Shown: positions 57,292-64,000 of the stretch, piece after piece | How the letters are laid out: each line of letters begins with the position of its first letter | Position numbering within the stretch: the stretch's first letter is position 1 | DNA from: Platerodrilus igneus | Taxonomy: Eukaryota > Arthropoda > Insecta > Coleoptera > Lycidae | Assembly: GCA_036346225.1 (NCBI GenBank) | Contig: JARFIW010001109.1 | Location: 1,906,501-1,970,500 of the forward strand | Direction of reading: 5' to 3' | Length of the DNA stretch: 64,000 nucleotides | Notes under the pieces: generated by a model | Told to the model about the DNA's origin: nothing | Databases searched by the model: none | Seen by the model: only the letters and a program-made list of their open reading frames with translations | Program-made: the position numbers and the translations under genes

Positions 57292-57832
57292 ACCTTTTTT
57301 AAGCGCCGATTATTCGAATACCGTTATACCTGCTGGGTCCGAGTGTTAAGCACTAATAAACACTAACGAAGCACTAAATATTGCACGCACAACGGTCGTT
57401 AGTGCTTTCAACAGAGCGTGATGTTGTCAGGCCCTTTTTAAACGCAGATTATTCGAATACCGTTGGACCTGATGGATCCGAGTGTGAAGCACTAATAACC
57501 ACTAACGAAGCGCTAACGATTGTATGCAAAACGGTCGTTAGTGCTTCCAACATAACGTGAAGCTAGCGGGCCATTTTTAAACGCCAAGTATTCAAATACC
57601 GTTGGGCCTGCTAGGCTGATTGTGAAGCGCTAACAAAGCACTAACAATTGCACCCAAAATGGTTGTTAGTGCTTCCAACAAAGCGCAGAGCTAGTCCTTT
57701 TAAAACGTCGATTATTCGAAAACCGTTGGACTGGAGCGTAAAGCACTAATAAGCACGAACAAAGCACTAACGATTGCACGCAAACGGGCGTTAGTGCTTT
57801 TTGGTGCTTGCCCACTTCACGCTGCCTTTTTT
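57292..57832 (-). repeat. Satellite array (GTTAGTGCTT family), right copy, inverted
   Basis: Four units with TATTCGAATACCGTT at about 57311, 57449, 57588 (as TATTCAAATACCGTT) and 57712, so periods are about 139, 139 and 124 bp. It is inverted relative to 46930-47420. The outer edge ends GGTGCTTGCCCACTTCACGC, the inverse of the edge at 35917. It abuts the transposase-like exon on the inner side. Confidence 0.85.
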
Positions 57833-58029
57833 TGTTAATGTTAACACATTGACAAGCGTATCTTTATATACAGACGTACGTGCAAGGACGTGTGTATATT
57901 TGCAGACAGTATTGTAGTACTCATAAACACTTAAGTCTGCTATTGCATACGCATTATTATCAATGATACATGTAGGTTGGAGTCTTGTGTCCCTAGAAAC
58001 AGAATAATTTTTCTGGAAATTATTCTTGT

Positions 58030-59130
58030 AAACAGCTTAAAACTGATGATTTTTGCTTATGCTGACTTTAAAGCCAACAGACTTCATTCAAAAAATAGTA
58101 GGTTATTTTCGTTCAAGGAAACTAATAAAGAAGAATTCGGTATTTTTTTTAGTATTTGTTTTCTACAGGTACAAATACGTTTTCTGGTTCTACGCAAAAT
58201 GTTTTCGTATGACCCCTTATACTATCATACAGTGTTTTCAAACGCAATGCCAGGACGATGTTTTTAACAATTGCTTCGTTGTTTCTATTGCTACAATGAG
58301 CAAGAACCAACGCATACATTTAGTAAAATAAACTTATTACTAAAACCTCTTATAGAAAATTATCCAAATGCATATGCACGATATAAGGTACTTTCCTTAT
58401 ATGAATAATTACTTTTGCACAGAGGTAGATTAAGTTTTAAGCAATATAACAAAGGAAAAAGGCAAAGTACGGAATAAAGTTATGTTCACCCAATGGCTGT
58501 ACTGATAATGTAGAAATGTATCCGGGTAAACAAATTGCTGAAGGTAAGGTACTACACCTAAACTTTATTTTTTAGTGTTCAAACTTATGGAACCCTTCTT
58601 AGATAGTGGTCATTACCTTGTGATGGACAATTATTACACCAGTGTGGAACTTTCTAAAAAACTACTTCAACGAAAAACACATACTACAGGTACCCTCGGA
58701 AGTAACAGAAAAGGTAATCCTAAGAGCATAATATCTAAAAACAAAAAAAGAATGAACACGTTTGGTTACGAAATGGTCAAGTTTATGTTTCCAAATGGAA
58801 GGCCAAACGGGAACTTTTCTCTATAACAACATAGTTCTATCCTCAAATAGAAGTACAATACAGTTATGGAAAACTTCAAAGTAAGCCGAAGAAATCTTTT
58901 GAATATAATATAAATACATCCGGAGTGGATAGAACTGATCAACTGACCTCTTATTGTAGCTGTCCCCGAAAGTATATTAGATGGTATAAAAAGGTGCTTT
59001 TTCATATGTTGTCTGTAACAGTAATAAATAATTTCTTACTTTTTCAAGAAATAACCAAATGTCAGTCCAAAAGTATGAAACTGTTCGAGTTATATATTTA
59101 ACATAACACCTTGATTCACAGTCATGCACT
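58030..59130 (+). pseudogene. piggyBac transposase remnant
   Basis: Fragments in order: HRGRLSFKQYNKGKRQST near 58420-58475, then an open frame 58575-58826 with LMEPFLDSGHYLVMDNYYTS (catalytic Asp) and VELSKKLLQRKTHTTGTLGS, then SGVDRTDQLTSYCSCPRKYI with RWYKKVLFHMLSVTVINNFL near 58920-59035. This is the piggyBac core including the GVDxxDQ catalytic block. Coding-like sequence 58050-58330 (FWFYAKCFRMTPY, CFVVSIATM) is probably its upstream part. Stops and frameshifts are frequent. No TTAA-flanked terminal repeats were found. Confidence 0.8.
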
Positions 59131-59532
59131 AATTTTGATTCTTTAGAAGGCGTATGCCTTATTCTAGATTTGACATTTTGTATTATTTTTCGATAAGTTT
59201 CAATCAAAATTTTTTTACATTAATTTTTAATATTTAGTTTTAATATTTTTTATAGTTTTAATGGTTTTAAAGTTTAGATAATTGAAGATTTCGCTAGTTG
59301 AAGTTAGAATGATAGTGTAAATTTATATGTAAGTTTTCAATTAAGCAATTTTATTTTAGCTGTCACCATTTTAGCCTTCGAAAAAGAACCCAAAGGGGTT
59401 CGAAACGTCAGGACTACAAATAAATACACCTTACTCGAAGCATTTCTTTCGAACTAAATAGTTACCAATAATTTAATAAACAGCCTGTAGTTTGTATTTA
59501 AAGCAGTTCGTTACTTGACCTTTTGTCAGATC

Positions 59533-59536
<4 letters not shown>
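59131..59536. other. No gene; short stem-loop
   Basis: AT-rich. TTCGAA..AACCC..GGGGTTCGAAA near 59376-59402 forms a stem-loop. Nothing else was supported. Confidence 0.35.

Positions 59537-59617
<81 letters not shown>
59537..59617. repeat. (TA)n microsatellite, about 40 repeats
   Basis: An uninterrupted TA run of about 81 bp. It is followed by GCTGTGAATCCT at 59619, which recurs at about 59690. Confidence 0.97.
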
Positions 59618-59619
<2 letters not shown>

Positions 59620-61830
59620 CTGTGAATCCTCTAAAATCCGGGTACTCCGCTTTTCGAATCGAGCCCCTACGAATTGGATGCCAAAGAATGCTGTGAATCC
59701 TACAAAAGCTATTCATTACCTTAACTGTGTTGGTCCATTGACTTTCTTCTGTTAATCGCCTCGGCTGCTCCTCTAGTTAAACCTTCATCCTCATTCATAA
59801 AAAAAAACACATTCCTACAACAAACATCAACGTTAACTCTATTTACATCAATATTCACAATACATTAAAATTTCAAATTAAAATTCAGCATAAATTTCAG
59901 TTTTAAAAGAATTTCAAGATTAATTTTATTATCATTTAATGTGCATCCAGAATTAAAGTCCTTGTAGGATGCCTACTAATTAATATAACAATATATGCAG
60001 ACCTGAGTCTGAGTACAAAGGAGCATCTACCACCCTTTACGTTAATTAACCAGGTTCGTCTAATTGAGCTCAAAGACATACCTAAAATTTCATCATAATC
60101 CAGAACATCAATACTAAATACCCTTTCTACTTAAACAAGCAAAATTTCACCTTAAAATTAAAATTTTATTGTTAGTATAATCTCACTAATGTCCATTTAA
60201 AGTAAATCAATTATAAAGTTATTCAACACACACAAAATATCAAAGTTCAAACAAAATAGTATAAATTACCTGAAGTTTACTGCACTCGTAGCTTCAATGT
60301 ACATCGTCCCTTTTGTTAATCACACCATTCCAACTGGATTATATTTACGGCTTCTGATTCTCAACGCTTTTAAAATTATCTCCATCACCATTCATCTAAG
60401 GTTGTTTCTGGGCTTTTCCGGAACTCATCTGTGTATATCTGACCCTTGTTTTGTGGATCCAGACACATTCATGAACCATTTAATTATTAACACCCCCGAA
60501 AAATAGCAAAGAAATTCATACTTCTTTCACCAATATACGCCAAAACTGCCTACTTTTGTGTATACATTTGTCGTTGTAAATTTTACTAATTGGCACAGTG
60601 ATACTAAATCTTGCATCTAAGTGCACTAAAGTATATTCATGTTAGCACGTAAAGAACAAACTATTTCGAATCACCAAAATATACGAGCAAACTTTAAATT
60701 ATTTTATCAAACTAAAATGCACTGTTTAACGTATTGAATCAAGTCGCGGATGTAAGAGAGCTTGTTCATATTCACCTGGGTATATATAGAAGTTAGCCTG
60801 TCTGTCGGTCGAGTCCCCAAAATGGACAATTCTAAAGAATTTCGCTTGCTATGTTCCCATTCCGTAGCTCGCGCGTCGGTTTTACGAATTTTGTACTCGC
60901 CCCAGTTAAATCTCAGAAATTTCAACACGGCAGCAACGTCTGGAAATAACTAATTGACTTTTATACAGAAATCGTTGTTTCTACCTCTGATATTTGCATC
61001 CTATTTTCAACCAATTGTGACCCTCGTGACGTTGCTTAAATCACGCCTTTTACTATATGTGTCTCGGTCTTGTGCATATTATCTGTCTCTATCTAACCTG
61101 TTCTTATTGATGCAAATTGATATTCTTTATTATCGATTATTTTAGTCCATGTGGAGTGTGAAATAACCCACCTTTAGCATTTCTCGTAACTATTAAGCTA
61201 CGGTTTCTCCAAGATTCTTTGAAACCATTTGTTATCTACAAAATTTTCGCCGTACATGACATTTAAACTACGCAGGTGTTCAAACATAATATTAATTCTC
61301 AGAGCTTCATTTTCTGGTATTATAATCTTGGATTTTCACAGACTTTTATGCTTATTATTAATAATGGTTTAATTAACTCCAACTAAAATTGACTTCTATC
61401 CTTTCATTTTTAGCGAATAATAATTAAATGTTAATTATTATGTGTACACTTTGTTTAATACCTGTTACTTAAAATAGGGTTAATTAATATAAATTTTGCA
61501 CGTAATTTCCATTTGTTTCTTTATTAGGAATAATTAAATTCCACGTAGAGCTTTTTAATACTGTTTCTTTTGATATAAAGCGTCTTGTACATGATTTAAA
61601 TCTCTTATTTTTACTGAAACTAATAAATTTTTATGCTTCACGGTTTTAATAACGCGTATTATCTAATAATATTCATTATACACGGTGATTAAAATTATTT
61701 GATGTGATTATTTAATTTTCTACCCTGGTCTAAATATGAGTATTTTCCCCCTATTTGAATACAAATAATCCCACTTATTTGAATGCAAATATAAAGCATT
61801 TAGACTGCCAAAAAATATTTAGAAAAAAAA
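59620..61830. other. Intergenic, no supported gene
   Basis: Overlapping short frames on both strands (for example 60707-60953) lack motifs. No repeats beyond simple AT-rich DNA. Confidence 0.4.
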
Positions 61831-61834
61831 ATGC

Positions 61835-62300
61835 CTATCTCTCTCTATCCTTACCTATCTAACTTACCTACTTTGTCTCCAATCAAAAAAAAATATTTAC
61901 ACCTATCCTATATCCCTATCCTATTCCTAACTCTCACCTAATTCTATAAACTGAAATTATCCCTAACTTCATCCTACTTATCCATCTAATCCTATATACA
62001 TCCTATATACCTATCCTATTCCTAACTTTTAACTAATCCTCACTATACTTTACTTCCCCCTACCTAATCCTATATACCTATCCTACTCTTACTCTATTCC
62101 TAACTCTCCACTAATCTTATATGAAATATCTATACTTAACCTATCTTATTTTCTTCCTACATTTACTTTTTATTCTCATCCTAAACCTATTTCTAATTAT
62201 CTCCCATATTTATCCTATACCTAGCTTTATTTTCTATAAACACTTACTTCTACTCTTTTATATACACCTATTCTATCCCTATCCTACTTAAATCTAACTC
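61835..62300. repeat. G-poor, pyrimidine-rich repeat tract
   Basis: The plus strand has very little G over more than 400 bp and recurrent CCTATATACCTATCCTA and CCTAACT motifs. On the minus strand it reads as purine-rich TAGGATAGG repeats. It adjoins the antisense Gypsy and is probably a degenerate part of that element or a local minisatellite. Confidence 0.65.
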
Positions 62301-62499
62301 TCTTCTCGACCCTCCAAGTATTTCTTCTCACCATCCTAATACTCTTCATCCCTATTTCTCCACCTTTTATATCTATACTTAACTTCCCTGTTATCTCACA
62401 TACAATAAACTCATCCCTATTATCCTCACTCTTAAATATTGCTTCTTCTTCAGTCCCTACACATGTCTGTTTCTCATTTATTATTGTTTCCCTTTCTGC

Positions 62500-62739
62500 C
62501 GACAAACCAAACGATACTACTTTACAATTATCGATTTTTCCCTCTACGGAAAATCCTATGTACCTTCTAGAATTCTTCTGTAATGGAATCCGCCAGAATG
62601 AATTCCTTAACTCTACTTTATTAAAAACAAACTTGCCATTTAACCTCGTCAAAAGTGTGTCCATGGATGGTGGACAATGGAATTGCGGTTTGGTCCATTG
62701 GTTAATTTTACGTGCATCTTTACTTAATTCTGCCTTCAC
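62500..62739 (-). pseudogene. Gypsy RT N-terminal fragment
   Basis: KDARKINQWTKPQFHCPPSM, then DTLLTRLNGKFVFNKVELRN (motif A region, with Val-Glu where Ile-Asp is usual), SFWRIPLQKNSRRYIGFSVE and VVSFGL. Homology stops after FGL, before the YxDD box, although the frame stays open to 62284. The motif A change and truncation make it inactive. Confidence 0.8.
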
Positions 62740-63440
62740 CTACTCCCGATCTGCTGCTGTTGCTTCTACCCCCACTAATTCTGCATGTTTTTGTACTAAA
62801 GCTTGAACCTCCACTCTCCTATCCTCTGGACATCTTATCGTGTTGATCTGTTTACCTTCATCATCCTCTACCTCTACTACATTAATACTAAACCCCGTGT
62901 CATCCTCTGTGACTTCATAACTGCCCTTCCATGGCACTACCCTATCTTTAATCCTTACTACCTTCCTTTCCATATCTATCAAAACCCCTAACTTCATCAT
63001 ACAGTCAACACCTAAAATGCTCTGAAACTTCAGCCCAGGTACAATTACAAACTCCTGTTCACAGCTTAAACCTCCTATATCTATCCTAAGCACCACAACA
63101 CTATTTACTACAGCAAACTTCTTTTATTTGGAGCTACTAAATGGCTACGCTTTATAGGCATAATTCTATCACAAACCTTATCCCTAATTTTGCTGACGAA
63201 TTCCTCCGATATTAAACTCGCCTCTGCCCCTGTATCAAGTAATACTTCTACATTATTCTCAAAAATTTCTAAATTAATAATTGGCAAACATAAATTTTCC
63301 TTAGTTTCTGGCTTTACTTCCTCCTCAATTTTGAAAAATTCACGTGGATGTTCATATACATTTACACTGAAATCTAGTGGTCTGTCGCGTTCTAAAAATC
63401 CTGTCCAGGTCTGTTTTCCCTACTTGGTCCTGGTCTAGCC
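62740..63440 (-). pseudogene. Gypsy aspartic protease
   Basis: Active site NNVEVLLDTGAEASLISEEF near 63265-63205, then a stop region near 63120. The C-terminal half (63096-62740) has VPGLKFQSILGVDCMMKLGV and LIDME, with ILGxDxxxxxG as expected for retropepsins. The catalytic DTG is intact. A frame break separates the two halves. Confidence 0.8.
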
Positions 63441-63519
63441 GTCACCTCAGCGTATGTCCTAGGCGTTTCCACTCGTTCCGTGTCTGTATTAGCAGTCCCG
63501 CTCATGTCTGGTGAACTAT

Positions 63520-64000
63520 TCATTCTGGTAGGTCCCGGTCTCGGTGCAGGTCCCTTCCTAAACTATTACTCCTAACGTATGGTCGTCTCTGTTCCCAATT
63601 CTGTCGCTGGTATCCGTAACTATTCCCCCGTCTAGCGTAGTTGTCCCGTCTATTGTCAAACCTAACTGTGTTGATCTGTCTTTCCCTGTTATCACGAGGT
63701 CGTCCACTACTTACGTCGTCGTACCTCTGCAGGTATTCTAGAAACATTTCTCTGTCCACTATGTTCTGTAGTGCTACGTGCTGTCTTATTTCTACCTCGA
63801 AGTGTCGTGATAAATATTTAATAATTTGTCGGTCCGTCAGTGGTGGGTTCAGTTGCTTTGCTATGCTATACTTGCGTATAGCATATTGCTCCCTACTTCC
63901 TGAAAATTCTCCTTAAATTTCCTGTGATTAAGTCGTCTCGTACCTGGTCTTGTTTGTGGTCACTCCAGTAGTGCTTTAAAAATCTGTCCTCAAAGTCCGT
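63520..64000 (-). pseudogene. Gypsy Gag C-terminal part (partial)
   Basis: Reads FLKHYWSDHKQDQVRDDLIT at the window edge. A frame change near 63910 leads to REQYAIRKYSIAKQLNPPLT with DRQIIKYLSRHF, then MFLEYLQRYDDVSSG and an Arg/Asn/Gly-rich tail (DNYARRGNSYGYQRQNW) that replaces zinc knuckles as RNA-binding region. Stops at 63520. Typical of insect Gypsy Gag capsid ends. Confidence 0.75.

Larger units (their letters stand above)
62284..64000 (-). mobile_element. Antisense Gypsy retrotransposon, cut by the window edge
   Basis: The minus-strand order is Gag (64000-63520), protease (about 63440-62740) and the start of RT (62739 to about 62500), after which homology is lost. The sense strand is strongly purine-rich. 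Several frameshifts. The 5' LTR lies beyond the window. Confidence 0.85.

Noticed and set aside
35917..57832. A single 22-kb transposon bounded by the GCGTGAAGTGGGCA ends
   Set aside because: The edges are inverted and similar, but the flanking bases show no target duplication, and the left edge abuts a BEL LTR and fuses to a zinc-finger unit. Two separate satellite-ended fragments explain it equally well.
60707..60953. Paired frames on opposite strands
   Set aside because: Mutual shadows with no motif on either strand.

Overview
The window looks like AT-rich nuclear DNA from an arthropod, most likely an insect. It has spliceosomal introns, a tRNA-derived SINE, Jockey, RLE-type and other non-LTR retrotransposons, Gypsy and BEL/Pao LTR elements, mariner, piggyBac and CACTA-like transposons, minisatellites and a (TA)n tract. 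No bacterial gene organisation, rRNA, tRNA gene or CRISPR array was seen. Species and order cannot be fixed from the sequence. Almost every coding stretch belongs to a mobile element, usually broken by stops or frameshifts. All family assignments are by eye from motifs; no search was run.

Layout. 1-3.1 kb: nothing recognisable. 3.1-7.8 kb: a restriction-like-endonuclease (RLE) non-LTR retrotransposon whose ORF runs in frame into a ubiquitin-specific protease (USP); it has one in-frame stop. 9.1 kb: mariner-like fragment. 10.3-15.4 kb: two exons of a possible host gene, separated by a 4.7 kb intron that holds a decayed RT. 15.5-18.3 kb: antisense Gypsy. 19.7-22.8 kb: sense BEL/Pao copy, cut off by a palindrome-rich region (22.8-26.4 kb) that carries small ORFs of an unrecognised family with TATA-like promoters. 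27.1-28.0 kb: mariner-like transposase. 28.0-35.9 kb: an antisense BEL/Pao copy with both LTRs, invaded by two Gypsy 3' ends in head-to-head orientation around a 0.5 kb foldback element. 36.1-37.4 kb: C2H2 zinc-finger array. 37.9-39.4 kb: GTAC-rich minisatellite holding a solo LTR with a 4-bp target duplication. 39.7-43.5 kb: an intron-containing DUF4806 gene beside a CACTA-like transposase. 44.2-46.4 kb: minisatellite, then Gypsy integrase read in frame into a TARG1-type macro domain. 46.9-57.8 kb: a broken minus-strand gene that seems to join a transposase-like part to a USP-like cysteine protease. It is split by a Jockey element (itself holding a SINE) and bracketed by two inverted arrays of one satellite. 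58.0-59.1 kb: piggyBac remnant. 62.3-64.0 kb: antisense Gypsy running off the window.

Main theme. Three unrelated mobile elements here carry domains related to enzymes that remove protein modifications: a USP fused to an RLE retrotransposon, a USP-like protease attached to a DNA-transposon protein, and an ADP-ribosyl-hydrolase-like macro domain fused to a Gypsy Pol. If these fusions recur in other copies, they would be a class of transposon accessory functions acting on ubiquitin and ADP-ribose. This is the strongest candidate here for an undescribed system.
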